NCBI GenBank assembly: GCA_900545865.1
Contig: URAN01000008.1
Coordinates: forward strand, 1 to 64,000
Length of the DNA: 64,000 bases
Reading direction: 5' to 3'
From: an uncultured Eubacteriales bacterium
GTDB taxonomy: Bacteria; Bacillota; Clostridia; Monoglobales; Monoglobaceae
The position numbers were made by a program, and so were the translations under genes. Below the pieces are notes generated by a model. It saw only the letters and a program-made list of their open reading frames with translations. It made no database searches and was not told the origin of the DNA. Below are positions 1 to 8,348 of this stretch, piece by piece (the stretch's first letter is position 1; every line of letters starts with the position of its first letter).

Positions 1-64
1 ATTAAAACAAACAAATCACATCATCCAAACGGGGATAATATATGTTAATTATATATAAAAGTCA

Positions 65-97
65 AGGTTAATTTACGATGCAATCGTAAATTAACCT
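65..97. other. perfect 14-bp inverted repeat (terminator or operator)
   Basis: Bases 65-78 and 84-97 are perfect reverse complements around a 5-base loop. The arms are AT-rich and only short T/A runs follow on either side, so this could be a terminator for a gene beyond the left edge or a regulator site. No gene can be supported in bases 1-389; a 73-codon open frame at 230-451 has no ribosome binding site and overlaps the promoter described next, so I do not call it. Confidence 0.5.
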
Positions 98-304
98 AAA
101 AATATTTCTTTTATTATGATAGTTTTTCTTTGGAAAACGGCGTTTATACATATTATATACGAGTAAATCAAATTTTTGACACGGTTTTTGAATGAGTTAA
201 GAATTTGCGAATTTCGGTAAAATCCGCCCGTGCGCACGAACTTGTTCGAAAACTTGAAAAATTTTGCCAACTTTTACTTGACACTAACAAATCTCTGTTT
301 GTGG

Positions 305-333
305 TTGACTTTTTCACAATTCGAGTGTATAAT
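305..333 (+). promoter_or_regulatory. promoter of the efflux leader transcript
   Basis: TTGACT at 305-310 and TATAAT at 328-333 are separated by 17 bases, a near-consensus sigma-A promoter. Transcription would start near 340. A palindrome (GAACAG/CTGTTC, 344-359) lies right at the start of the transcript and could be an operator or a 5' hairpin. Confidence 0.7.
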
Positions 334-389
334 GTATGGTGTTGAACAGGCGACTGTTCGACAAATTCGAAAGGTGATAGGAGGCAGCT

Positions 390-428
390 ATGTTTTTAGC
401 GATTGTTTTTGCTCCATGCAAGGTTTGA
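390..428 (+). CDS. 12-residue leader peptide of the efflux gene
   Basis: The short frame reads MFLAIVFAPCKV and stops at 426-428. It has a strong ribosome binding site (AGGAGG, 379-384) 5 bases upstream and sits between the promoter and the MFS gene. Its last codons lie inside the first attenuator hairpin and its stop codon lies in the arm of the second. That is the layout of ribosome-dependent attenuators seen upstream of macrolide, phenicol and other antibiotic resistance genes. The peptide itself matches no leader I recognise, so its role is inferred from position. Confidence 0.55.
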   Translation: MFLAIVFAPCKV

Positions 429-473
429 GGATACTGTATGGAGCGAAATGAGATTTAATCCCCCATCCTCAGA
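411..473 (+). promoter_or_regulatory. attenuator with two mutually exclusive hairpins
   Basis: Hairpin 1 pairs 411-420 with 435-444. Hairpin 2 pairs 424-432 with 465-473 and uses the loop of hairpin 1, so the two compete. Hairpin 2 is followed by U-rich sequence (474-487), so it could act as a terminator. A ribosome stalled in the leader ORF would block hairpin 1. The structures are read from the sequence; the regulation is inference. Confidence 0.45.
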
Positions 474-520
474 TTTTGCAATTTTGATAAACGACAATAA
501 ATCAAAGGAGCAAAATCAAA

Positions 521-1816
521 ATGAAGAATAACTATAAACAATTGAAAACATTTTTAATCCTATGGTCAACACAGTCTCTTTCCCAGCTTGGCAGTGCCAT
601 GACAGGTTTCGCACTGACATTATGGTTATACGAAAAGACCGGTTCGGCTTTGCAAACAGCGCTTTTGTCCATATGTTCCTATACACCATATGTATTGATG
701 AGCATTTTTGCCGGAGCTCTTTCTGATCGATGGGATAAAAAACGAACAATGCTTGTCTGCGATACATTCGCTGCCGGTTGTTCTGTGCTGGTTCTTGTTT
801 TATTAAAAACGAATTCGTTGTTACCCATTCATATGTATGTATTGAATGTGGTGAATGGTCTGATGAATACGGTACAGCAACCAGCCGGCGAAGTAACAAT
901 GACACTAATTATACCTAAAGAGCAATATCAAAGGACAAGCGGTCTACGCTCGTTTTCAAACTCACTTGTCACGATTTTACATCCTGTAATTGCAACATCA
1001 ATTTATGCGGTTGTAGGGATGGACGGAGTAATCGGCGTGGATCTTGTGACCTTTATTGTAGCTTTTGTGGCGTTGGCGTTCTGTGTGCATATTCCATCAT
1101 TGGAAACGCAACGTTTAGACGGTTCAAAGGAGACAGTTTTATCGAGCGCAAAAGCCGGTCTGTCTTATTTGCGTCAAAATGGGTTAATCCTTTGGCTGAT
1201 ACTGTTTCTTGCAGGAGTAAACTTTGTAGCTTCTGCGTTTGGCGCAGTGCTTTCTCCATATGTGCTTTCTCGTGAAAATGGTGGAAAAGCAGTGTTAGGT
1301 ATCGTTATGTCGTGCGCCGGAATCGCAACGCTAATGGGAAGTTTAGCGGCAACTATACTTCCTTCACCTAAAAACCGTATTCGGGTTATTTTCCTGACAA
1401 TGTTGTTTTCTCTGGGTACAGAAAATTTCATTCTTGCATTTACACGGACGCCAATATGGTGGTGTATTGCTCAAATCATTGGGTGGTCGGTTGTTCCCAT
1501 AATGAGTGCCAACCTCGATGTGATTCTTCGCAATACTATCCCAACGGAATTGCAGGGACGAGTTTATTCCTGTAGGAACACAATGCAGTTTTTTACCATT
1601 CCCATTGGTACTTTTGCCGGCGGATTCATGGTGGATAGAATTTGTGAGCCATGGATGGCACACACAAATCCTAATGGATTGTTGGCAAGAATATTTGGAG
1701 TGGGAAAAGGTTCCGGCGCTGCTCTTGTTATGTTTATTCTGGGTATTGTTGGCATTACCATATGCTTGATATTTGAAAGAATTCTCAGGAAATACGAATT
1801 TAACAAAGAAGTTTGA
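521..1816 (+). CDS. MFS efflux transporter (macrolide-efflux-like)
   Basis: A 431-residue major facilitator protein expected to have about 12 membrane helices. The N-terminus resembles the Mef/MDR branch that exports macrolides and other drugs by proton antiport. The loop between helices 2 and 3 holds a typical MFS motif (GALSDRWDKKR, about residues 66-76). A ribosome binding site (AGGAG, 505-509) precedes the ATG. The gene is preceded by a promoter, leader peptide and attenuator, which supports drug-inducible expression. The substrate cannot be read from the sequence; other MFS exporters of small hydrophobic compounds remain possible. Confidence 0.75.
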   Translation: MKNNYKQLKTFLILWSTQSLSQLGSAMTGFALTLWLYEKTGSALQTALLSICSYTPYVLMSIFAGALSDRWDKKRTMLVCDTFAAGCSVLVLVLLKTNSLLPIHMYVLNVVNGLMNTVQQPAGEVTMTLIIPKEQYQRTSGLRSFSNSLVTILHPVIATSIYAVVGMDGVIGVDLVTFIVAFVALAFCVHIPSLETQRLDGSKETVLSSAKAGLSYLRQNGLILWLILFLAGVNFVASAFGAVLSPYVLSRENGGKAVLGIVMSCAGIATLMGSLAATILPSPKNRIRVIFLTMLFSLGTENFILAFTRTPIWWCIAQIIGWSVVPIMSANLDVILRNTIPTELQGRVYSCRNTMQFFTIPIGTFAGGFMVDRICEPWMAHTNPNGLLARIFGVGKGSGAALVMFILGIVGITICLIFERILRKYEFNKEV

Positions 1817-1971
1817 ATATATGAAAAGCAATTACGAGGAATAGCGTTGATTTTGATTGGTATTCTGTTGACGTTAGGATATGGCAATGCACCGTCTTTG
1901 TCTTGAGTTTTCAATGGTCTTTGATTATTTTAATTATTGGCATTGTAGGTGTTATAATGACATTCCGATGA
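1817..1971 (+). pseudogene. remnant of a small hydrophobic protein gene
   Basis: Directly after the MFS stop, the same frame reads YEKQLRGIALILIGILLTLG and continues to a stop at about 1905. The next frame then continues with a second hydrophobic stretch (SLIILIIGIVGVIM) to a stop at 1969-1971. Joined by a one-base shift this gives a protein of about 50 residues with two membrane helices, but there is no start codon. It is probably the decayed second gene of the efflux unit. Confidence 0.4.
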
Positions 1972-2077
1972 ATATGCTTTGCAAATAATCAGGGGTGTTA
2001 AAGAAAACTATATATTACTTTTTTATGTTGATGTAACATATGTTTGGCAATTGCAGAAAAATTTCTTGAAAAAACTC

Positions 2078-2106
2078 TTGACAAATGAAACCAAAAGGAG
2101 TATAAT
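2078..2106 (+). promoter_or_regulatory. promoter of the T-box leader
   Basis: Perfect TTGACA (2078-2083), 17-base spacer and perfect TATAAT (2101-2106). It lies just upstream of the T-box leader. Confidence 0.85.
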
Positions 2107-2112
2107 CTTTAA

Positions 2113-2441
2113 CATAGCATTTATATTTTGTAAATGCGAAAAATGTAGATTAAAGGCTATGACCGGAAACAAGTAGGATATTTCGCGGTTCTCAGAGAGA
2201 GCTGTCGGTCGCTGTGAGACAGCAGAACGGATTTATTCGAATACATTCCGAGAGCTGCGCACCGAAAGTTTTGGCGAGTAGGCTGCGACGGGATTGCCCG
2301 TTACAGCAAGAGAGTATAAGTATTGCCGATATTCGGCATCACCCGGACTGTACTCGTAAAGGTCATCTCTGTGAGGAGATGATAAAATGAGGTGGTACCG
2401 CGATTTTAGTCGCCCTCATATTTATTTATGAGGGCGTTTTT
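2113..2441 (+). promoter_or_regulatory. T-box leader, probably tyrosine-specific
   Basis: The hallmark T-box sequence TGGTACCGCG is at 2393-2402. It is followed by a strong intrinsic terminator: arms 2411-2420 and 2427-2436, then six T. Stem I begins near 2191 (AGAGAGCTG). The specifier-like element GAATACATTCC at 2239-2249 carries TAC (2242-2244), a Tyr codon, followed by the usual A. T-boxes bind uncharged tRNA and let transcription proceed when the cognate amino acid is scarce. The T-box call is firm; the Tyr specificity is my reading of the specifier loop and should be checked by folding. Confidence 0.9.
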
Positions 2442-2482
2442 TAATGTCTGAAACAGCTGTCGGAAATTAAATCTGTCCTCAA

Positions 2483-2508
2483 CAAACACCGTTTAAACAC
2501 GGTGTTTG
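2483..2508 (+). other. hairpin between the T-box and the symporter gene
   Basis: CAAACACCG and CGGTGTTTG pair across an 8-base AT-rich loop. No T-run follows, so it is not an obvious terminator. It may stabilise the processed mRNA. Nothing else is seen between 2442 and 2580 apart from the ribosome binding site AAAGGA before the start. Confidence 0.35.
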
Positions 2509-2580
2509 CGCAAAATTTAAAAGAGTATCGGGTTAAAAACCAAAGCCGATGCCCTTATTTAAAGAAAGGATTGGTTTAAA

Positions 2581-4128
2581 ATGACAGTAAAAATTGTTAT
2601 GCTTGTTTTATTCTTCGCCGTAATGCTCGGCGTGGGAATTAATTGCAGAAAGCACGCAACGGATGTCAACGGTTTTGTTCTGGGCGGCAGATCCGTTGGC
2701 CCGTGGCTCACTGCTTTCGCTTATGGAACATCGTACTTTTCGGCGGTTATATTTATCGGATACGCAGGTCAGTTCGGCTGGAAGTTCGGCATTGCGTCAA
2801 CGTGGATAGGTCTCGGAAACGCTTTTCTCGGCTCTCTGCTTGCTTGGCGTGTACTCGGAAGAAGAACAAGGCTTATGACTCAGCACTTAAACTCGGCAAC
2901 GATGCCGCAGTTCTTTGGTGAAAGATACAAGAGCAATGCTCTTAAAATCGGTGCGTCAATCATTGTGTTCGTGTTTCTTATTCCGTACACCGCATCGCTC
3001 TATAACGGACTTTCGCGTCTTTTCGCAATGGCGTTCAATATCGATTACAGAGTATGTATACTCGCAATGGCGATTCTGACGGCGATATATGTTATTGCCG
3101 GCGGTCTTGTCGCAACAGCGGTGAACGACTTTATTCAAGGTATCGTTATGCTTATCGGAATCGTTGCGGTAATCGCGGCGGTTTTATCGGGCAAGGGCGG
3201 CTTTATGGCATCATTGTCACAGCTGGCTCAGGTCAGCGATTCCTCGGTGTCGGATATGCCCGGTGCGTTCGCCTCGTTCTTTGGCCCAGACCCGTTCGGA
3301 CTGTTGTGCGTGGTAATTTTAACCTCGCTCGGAACGTGGGGCTTGCCGCAGATGGTTCAGAAATTTTATGCCATATCCAACGAAAAAGCGGTTGAAAAAG
3401 GAACGATTATTTCAACAATATTCGCTATCGTGGTTGCCGGCGGATGTTACTTCCTCGGCGGATTCGGAAGGATTGCGGATATAGAAATCGGCGCAAAGGG
3501 AATCCCTGTCGGCGGATATGACGCAATCATACCGTCGATGCTCCAAAACCTGCCCGACATACTTGTCGGAATAGTGATTATCCTCGTTCTTTCGGCATCG
3601 ATGTCAACTCTTGCGTCACTTGTACATACATCGAGTACAACGCTTACGCTTGACCTTATAAAAGGGCATATAATCAAGAAAATGGACGATAAAAAACAGC
3701 TTTTGTGTATGCGCATTTTGATTCTGGTATTCGTGGCAATCTCGGTTGTTATCGCGATATTCCAGTTTATGAATAACGCAACATTTATTGCACAGCTTAT
3801 GGGTATTTCGTGGGGCGCACTTGCCGGAGCGTTTCTTGCGCCGTTTATATTCGGTCTGTATAGCAAGAAAACATCGGCGGCAAGCGTTTGGGTTTCGTTT
3901 ATCTTTGGCGTTGGAATAATGGCTTGGAATCTGGTTGCAAAAAGCACATTGCCCGCTGTTTTGCAATCGCCGATTAACTGCGGCGCGTTCGCGATGATTG
4001 TCGGACTCGTTATCGTTCCCGTTGTAAGCTTGTTTACAAAAGCTCCGGACGCAAAGTTTGTGGATGACGCATTTTCGTGCTATGAAGAAACGGTAAGCGT
4101 TCACAAGAGTGAATCACTCGGAGACTAA
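2581..4128 (+). CDS. sodium:solute symporter family (SSS) transporter
   Basis: A 515-residue membrane protein of the SSSF family (relatives are PanF, PutP and ActP). These normally have 13 membrane helices and use Na+ to import organic acids, amino acids or sugars. The N-terminus GFVLGGRSVGPWLTAFAYG (about residues 31-49) is typical of the family. The substrate is not shown by the sequence. The tyrosine-type T-box upstream and the CoA ligase 33 bases downstream suggest an aromatic amino acid or an aryl-acetate. It shares a transcript with the ligase. Confidence 0.85.
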   Translation: MTVKIVMLVLFFAVMLGVGINCRKHATDVNGFVLGGRSVGPWLTAFAYGTSYFSAVIFIGYAGQFGWKFGIASTWIGLGNAFLGSLLAWRVLGRRTRLMTQHLNSATMPQFFGERYKSNALKIGASIIVFVFLIPYTASLYNGLSRLFAMAFNIDYRVCILAMAILTAIYVIAGGLVATAVNDFIQGIVMLIGIVAVIAAVLSGKGGFMASLSQLAQVSDSSVSDMPGAFASFFGPDPFGLLCVVILTSLGTWGLPQMVQKFYAISNEKAVEKGTIISTIFAIVVAGGCYFLGGFGRIADIEIGAKGIPVGGYDAIIPSMLQNLPDILVGIVIILVLSASMSTLASLVHTSSTTLTLDLIKGHIIKKMDDKKQLLCMRILILVFVAISVVIAIFQFMNNATFIAQLMGISWGALAGAFLAPFIFGLYSKKTSAASVWVSFIFGVGIMAWNLVAKSTLPAVLQSPINCGAFAMIVGLVIVPVVSLFTKAPDAKFVDDAFSCYEETVSVHKSESLGD

Positions 4129-4161
4129 AACGGATATAAATACGGAAAGGTGATAAGAAAA

Positions 4162-5796
4162 ATGATTATTACAGACTTACTCGAAAGAAACGCAAAGGAA
4201 TTTGCGGATGATGTGGCTTTGGTGGAGATTAATCCGCCGCTTGAAGAAAAGCAAAGGCTGACGTGGAAAGAATATGCTCTCATCGAGGGCAGCAACAAAG
4301 ACGTGTTCCGCTCGGAAATAACGTGGAAAGAGTTTAACAAAAAGGCGAACAGGTTCGCAAATCTGCTGCTTAGCCGCGGCATCAAAAAGGGCGATAAGGT
4401 TGCAATCCTGCTTATGAATTGCTTGGAATGGCTTCCGATTTATTTCGGAATATTAAAGACGGGTGCGCTCGCCGTGCCGCTTAATTATCGCTATACCGCG
4501 GACGAAATAAAATACTGTGTCGAGCTTGCCGAGGCGGACGTTTTGGTTTTCGGCCCCGAATTTACGGGCAGAGTCGAAACCATATGCAACCGCTTAAAGA
4601 ACGTGCAATACACATTCTATGTCGGTGACGATTGCCCGACATTTGCCGAGAGCTATGACAGGTTGGTTACATATTGTTCAACGAGAACCCCTGATATTAA
4701 GCTCACCGAGGATGACGAGGCGGCAATCTATTTTTCATCGGGTACAACGGGATTCCCGAAAGCAATTGTCCATGCTCACAGAAGTCTTATTCATTCGGCG
4801 AGGGTTGAACAAAATCACCACGGACAGACAAAGGATGATGTTTTCCTTTGTATTCCGCCGCTTTATCACACGGGTGCAAAAATGCACTGGTTCGGAAGTC
4901 TTATCTCGGGCAGCAGGGCGGTATTGCTCAAAGGCGTTAAGCCCGAGTGGATAATCAGAACCGTATCAGAAGAAAAATGCACGATTGTATGGCTTTTGGT
5001 TCCGTGGGCACAGGATATATTGGACGCAATCGACAGAGGTGACATAAACCTCGAGGATTATACGCTTTCGCAATGGCGGCTTATGCATATCGGCGCACAG
5101 CCCGTTCCGCCGAGCCTTATTAAGCGTTGGAAAAAACACTTTCCCAATCATAAATATGATACAAACTATGGTTTGTCCGAGTCTATCGGACCGGGATGTG
5201 TTCACCTGGGTGTGGACAACATACATAAGGTCGGAGCAATCGGAAAAGCCGGTTATGGCTGGGAGGTTCGCATCGTGGACGAGAACCGAAACGATGTTGC
5301 GCGCGGAGAAGTCGGCGAGCTTGCGGTCAAAGGTCCGGGTGTTATGCTTTGCTATTTCAATGATGAAAAGGCAACGGACGAGGTTTTGAGTGACGGCTGG
5401 CTTTTCACGGGCGATATGGCAAAAGAGGATGAGGACGGATTTATTTATCTTGTAGACAGAAAGAAAGACGTTATCATTTCGGGCGGCGAGAATATTTACC
5501 CCGTTCAGATTGAGGACTTTTTGCGCAAAAATGACGCAATCAAGGACGTTGCGGTTATCGGCGTTCCCGATGCGCGTTTGGGCGAGATTACCGCGGCGAT
5601 AATCGAGGTCAAAGAGGGTGCGTCTCTGACGGAAGAGGACGTAAACGATTTTTGTCTTGACCTTCCGAGATACAAGCGTCCGCGAAAGATTATATTTGCG
5701 GATGTTCCGAGAAATCCGACCGGCAAGATTGAAAAGCCGAAGCTCCGCGATATATATTGCGGTGAAAGATTGGTCGAACGTCAGATAAAGGGATAA
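4162..5796 (+). CDS. AMP-forming acyl/aryl-CoA ligase
   Basis: An adenylate-forming enzyme of 544 residues that activates a carboxylic acid to its CoA thioester using ATP. The A3 phosphate loop SSGTTGFPK, the A5 motif YGLSES, the GDM and DRKKDVIISGGENIYP segments, and the C-terminal catalytic Lys in PTGKIEKPK are all present. I chose ATG 4162 over GTG 4150 because the ribosome binding site GGAAAGG (4144-4150) overlaps the GTG. It is cotranscribed with the symporter and followed by a terminator. The substrate is unknown; an aryl-acetate is inferred from the iorAB-paaK neighbours. An additional insert near residue 35 (about 20 residues, after the first strand) is unusual for the family. Confidence 0.85.
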   Translation: MIITDLLERNAKEFADDVALVEINPPLEEKQRLTWKEYALIEGSNKDVFRSEITWKEFNKKANRFANLLLSRGIKKGDKVAILLMNCLEWLPIYFGILKTGALAVPLNYRYTADEIKYCVELAEADVLVFGPEFTGRVETICNRLKNVQYTFYVGDDCPTFAESYDRLVTYCSTRTPDIKLTEDDEAAIYFSSGTTGFPKAIVHAHRSLIHSARVEQNHHGQTKDDVFLCIPPLYHTGAKMHWFGSLISGSRAVLLKGVKPEWIIRTVSEEKCTIVWLLVPWAQDILDAIDRGDINLEDYTLSQWRLMHIGAQPVPPSLIKRWKKHFPNHKYDTNYGLSESIGPGCVHLGVDNIHKVGAIGKAGYGWEVRIVDENRNDVARGEVGELAVKGPGVMLCYFNDEKATDEVLSDGWLFTGDMAKEDEDGFIYLVDRKKDVIISGGENIYPVQIEDFLRKNDAIKDVAVIGVPDARLGEITAAIIEVKEGASLTEEDVNDFCLDLPRYKRPRKIIFADVPRNPTGKIEKPKLRDIYCGERLVERQIKG

Positions 5797-5810
5797 GTTT
5801 AAAACACAGC

Positions 5811-5842
5811 GGCAAGCCCCGATTTTCGGGGTTTGCCTTTAT
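5811..5842 (+). terminator. terminator after the CoA ligase
   Basis: GGCAAGCCCCGA pairs with TCGGGGTTTGCC (5811-5837) and is followed by TTT and a T-rich stretch. It separates the T-box unit from the iorAB unit. Confidence 0.8.
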
Positions 5843-5909
5843 CTGTTTTTAAAAGGATATACAAATTGCCGAAAAATACGGTTTTTTATCGAAAACGCGG
5901 TAAAAGGAC

Positions 5910-5938
5910 TTGAAATTTGTCGCGTTTTTTGGTATTAT
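5910..5938 (+). promoter_or_regulatory. promoter of iorA-iorB-paaK-ACT
   Basis: TTGAAA at 5910-5915, 17-base spacer, TATTAT at 5933-5938. A GC hairpin (ACCGCGC/GCGCGGT, about 5963-5983) lies in the 5' leader with no T-run after it. Confidence 0.65.
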
Positions 5939-6025
5939 ATAAGGAATGGGTTAAAAAAAAGACCGCGCCTTTTGCGCGCGGTTGATAATTATTAATACAG
6001 GGTATAAAGAAAGGAATGGTCAGAA

Positions 6026-7759
6026 ATGAAAAAGCTGATGTTGGGTAATGCGGCTGTGGCGCGCGGCGCTTTTGAGGCGGGCGTCGGCGTGGTTGCGTCT
6101 TACCCCGGGACTCCGAGTACGGAGATAACCGAAAATATTGTTAAATATGATAATGTATATGCGGAATGGTCGCCGAATGAAAAGGTTGCGGCTGAGGTTG
6201 CGATAGGCGCGTCGATTGGCGGTGCGAGGGCGATGTCATGTATGAAACACGTCGGTCTTAACGTTATGGCTGACCCTGTTTTCACCGTGAGTTATACCGG
6301 TGTAAACGGCGGATTGGTATTTTGTGTTGCCGATGACCCCGGAATGCATTCGTCACAGAACGAACAGGATTCGCGCCATTACGCCGAGGCGTCCAAAATT
6401 GCGATGCTTGAACCTGCGGATTCGGCTGAATGCCGCGATTTTACAAAGGCGGCGTTTGAGTTAAGCGAAAAATTCGACACACCGCTGTTTGTTCGCCTTT
6501 CAACAAGGGTTTCGCATTCGCAGAGTCTTGTCGAAGAACACGAACCCGTGAATTATGAGCTTAAAGATTATAAAAAGGATATAAGCAAGTATGTTATGAT
6601 GCCGGCAAAGGCGATTGCCCGTCACGTTGTGGTCGAGGACAGAATGCGTGCCCTTGAAGAATTCGCCGAGAATTGTGAGTTTAACACGATAGAGGATAAC
6701 GGCAGCAAAATAGGTGTTATAACCGCCGGGATTTCGTATATGTACGCAAAAGAGGCGTTGGGCGACAGGGTAAATTATCTTAAACTCGGTATGATTTATC
6801 CGATGCCGAAAAAGATGATTAAGGATTTCACCGCAAAGTGCGACAAGGTGTATGTAATAGAAGAACTTGACCCGTTTATCGAAAATCATTGCCGAGCATT
6901 GGGTATAAATGTTATCGGCAAGGAAAAATTTACGTTGCTCGGCGAGTATACACCGGCGATGATAAAGGCTGCGGTTTTCGGCGAGTCCGCAACGGAAAGC
7001 GCGGAAATAGACGAGGTTATTCCCGTTCGTCCGCCGGTTATGTGTCCCGGATGTCCACACAGAGGAACGTTTTATGTTCTCAAAAAGCTCGGACTTGTTG
7101 TGTCGGGCGATATAGGCTGTTACACTCTCGGAGCGGTTGCACCGCTCGAAAGCGTTGATACCACCATATGTATGGGCGCGTCGGTAAGCGCGGCGCACGG
7201 TATGGCAAAGGCAAGAGGAAAAGAATTTAACAAAAAACTCGTCTCGGTTATCGGTGATTCGACATTTATGCATTCGGGCATAACCGGGCTTGTTGACATA
7301 GTGTATAACAAGGGCGCGAATACAATTATCATTCTCGACAACTCTATTACGGGAATGACGGGGCATCAGGATAACCCGACAACGGGATACACAATAAGAA
7401 AAGAAGAAACACACCCGGTGAACCTTGTTGAGCTTGCAAAGTCGGTCGGGGTAAAGAGCGTTGTTGTTGCCGACCCGTTCGATGTTAAGAATTTTGAAAA
7501 GGTTGTTGCCGCCGAGGTTGCAAAGGATGAACCGTCGGTTATTATCGCACAGCGCCCCTGCGCACTTTTAAAAGGTGTAAAGTATACGGGCAAATGCCAT
7601 ATAAACGACAATTGCAAAAAGTGCAGAATGTGTATGAAACTCGGATGTCCGGCAATTTCTTTTGACGGCGAAAAAATAGTGATAGACGAAACGCAGTGCA
7701 ACGGCTGTGGCTTATGCTTTAACGTATGTCCGTTCGGTGCAATGGAGAAAGGAGAGTAA
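6026..7759 (+). CDS. iorA: indolepyruvate:ferredoxin oxidoreductase, alpha subunit
   Basis: The large, thiamine-pyrophosphate-binding subunit (577 residues) of an oxygen-sensitive 2-oxoacid:ferredoxin oxidoreductase. It interconverts aryl-pyruvates with aryl-acetyl-CoA, CO2 and reduced ferredoxin. The N-terminal pyrimidine-binding domain has SYPGTPSTEI. The TPP domain has the MCPGCPHRG and IGDSTFMHSG motifs. The C-terminus carries two [4Fe-4S] clusters (CKKCRMCMKLGCP and CNGCGLCFNVCP). Length and order match IorA well. It is followed at once by iorB. In bacteria and archaea the enzyme can run oxidatively in amino-acid catabolism or reductively in aromatic amino-acid salvage. Confidence 0.95.
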   Translation: MKKLMLGNAAVARGAFEAGVGVVASYPGTPSTEITENIVKYDNVYAEWSPNEKVAAEVAIGASIGGARAMSCMKHVGLNVMADPVFTVSYTGVNGGLVFCVADDPGMHSSQNEQDSRHYAEASKIAMLEPADSAECRDFTKAAFELSEKFDTPLFVRLSTRVSHSQSLVEEHEPVNYELKDYKKDISKYVMMPAKAIARHVVVEDRMRALEEFAENCEFNTIEDNGSKIGVITAGISYMYAKEALGDRVNYLKLGMIYPMPKKMIKDFTAKCDKVYVIEELDPFIENHCRALGINVIGKEKFTLLGEYTPAMIKAAVFGESATESAEIDEVIPVRPPVMCPGCPHRGTFYVLKKLGLVVSGDIGCYTLGAVAPLESVDTTICMGASVSAAHGMAKARGKEFNKKLVSVIGDSTFMHSGITGLVDIVYNKGANTIIILDNSITGMTGHQDNPTTGYTIRKEETHPVNLVELAKSVGVKSVVVADPFDVKNFEKVVAAEVAKDEPSVIIAQRPCALLKGVKYTGKCHINDNCKKCRMCMKLGCPAISFDGEKIVIDETQCNGCGLCFNVCPFGAMEKGE

Positions 7760-7764
7760 TCGGT

Positions 7765-8328
7765 ATGAATATTATGATAGTCGGTGTCGGCGGACAAGGA
7801 ACGCTTTTGGCAAGCCGTGTGCTTGGCAATACGGTAGTCAGTGAAGGGTATGACGTTAAGCTTTCAGAGGTTCATGGAATGAGCCAAAGGGGCGGAAGCG
7901 TTGTTACATATGTTAAGTTCGGCGATAAAGTATATTCGCCGATAATTGATAAGGGCGAGGCAGACATTATCCTTGCGTTTGAACTTTTAGAGGCGTATCG
8001 TGCGCTTCCTTATCTGAAAAAAGGCGGAAAAATTATTGTAAACACACAAGAGATTGACCCTATGCCGGTTATAGTCGGCGCAATGGAATACCCAAAGGAT
8101 ATTGCCGAAAAGATTGGCAAAAAGGCGGATATTATTCCGATTGACGCGCTGAAATATGCCAAAGAGGCAGGAAATGTCAAGTCGGTCAACGTGGTTCTTA
8201 TCGGAGTTATGGCAAGGAACACGCATATTCCGTATGAAAAATGGGTAGAGACGATAAAGACATCAACTCCCGGAAAATTTTTGGATTCAAACCTCAAAGC
8301 CTTTGACCTTGGGTATAACTTAAAATAA
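7765..8328 (+). CDS. iorB: indolepyruvate:ferredoxin oxidoreductase, beta subunit
   Basis: The small gamma-type subunit (187 residues) of the same complex. It starts with the characteristic MIVGVGGQGTLLASRVLG and carries SEVHGMSQRGGSV, both hallmarks of the 2-oxoacid oxidoreductase gamma domain. I chose ATG 7765, only 5 bases after the iorA stop, with GGAG before it, rather than an upstream frame start inside iorA. Tight spacing suggests stoichiometric expression with iorA. Confidence 0.93.
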   Translation: MNIMIVGVGGQGTLLASRVLGNTVVSEGYDVKLSEVHGMSQRGGSVVTYVKFGDKVYSPIIDKGEADIILAFELLEAYRALPYLKKGGKIIVNTQEIDPMPVIVGAMEYPKDIAEKIGKKADIIPIDALKYAKEAGNVKSVNVVLIGVMARNTHIPYEKWVETIKTSTPGKFLDSNLKAFDLGYNLK

Positions 8329-8348
8329 AAGACAGGAGATAGCATTTT

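Noticed and set aside
230..451. 73-codon open frame before the efflux gene
   Set aside because: It has no ribosome binding site and overlaps the promoter and the leader peptide, which explain the region better.
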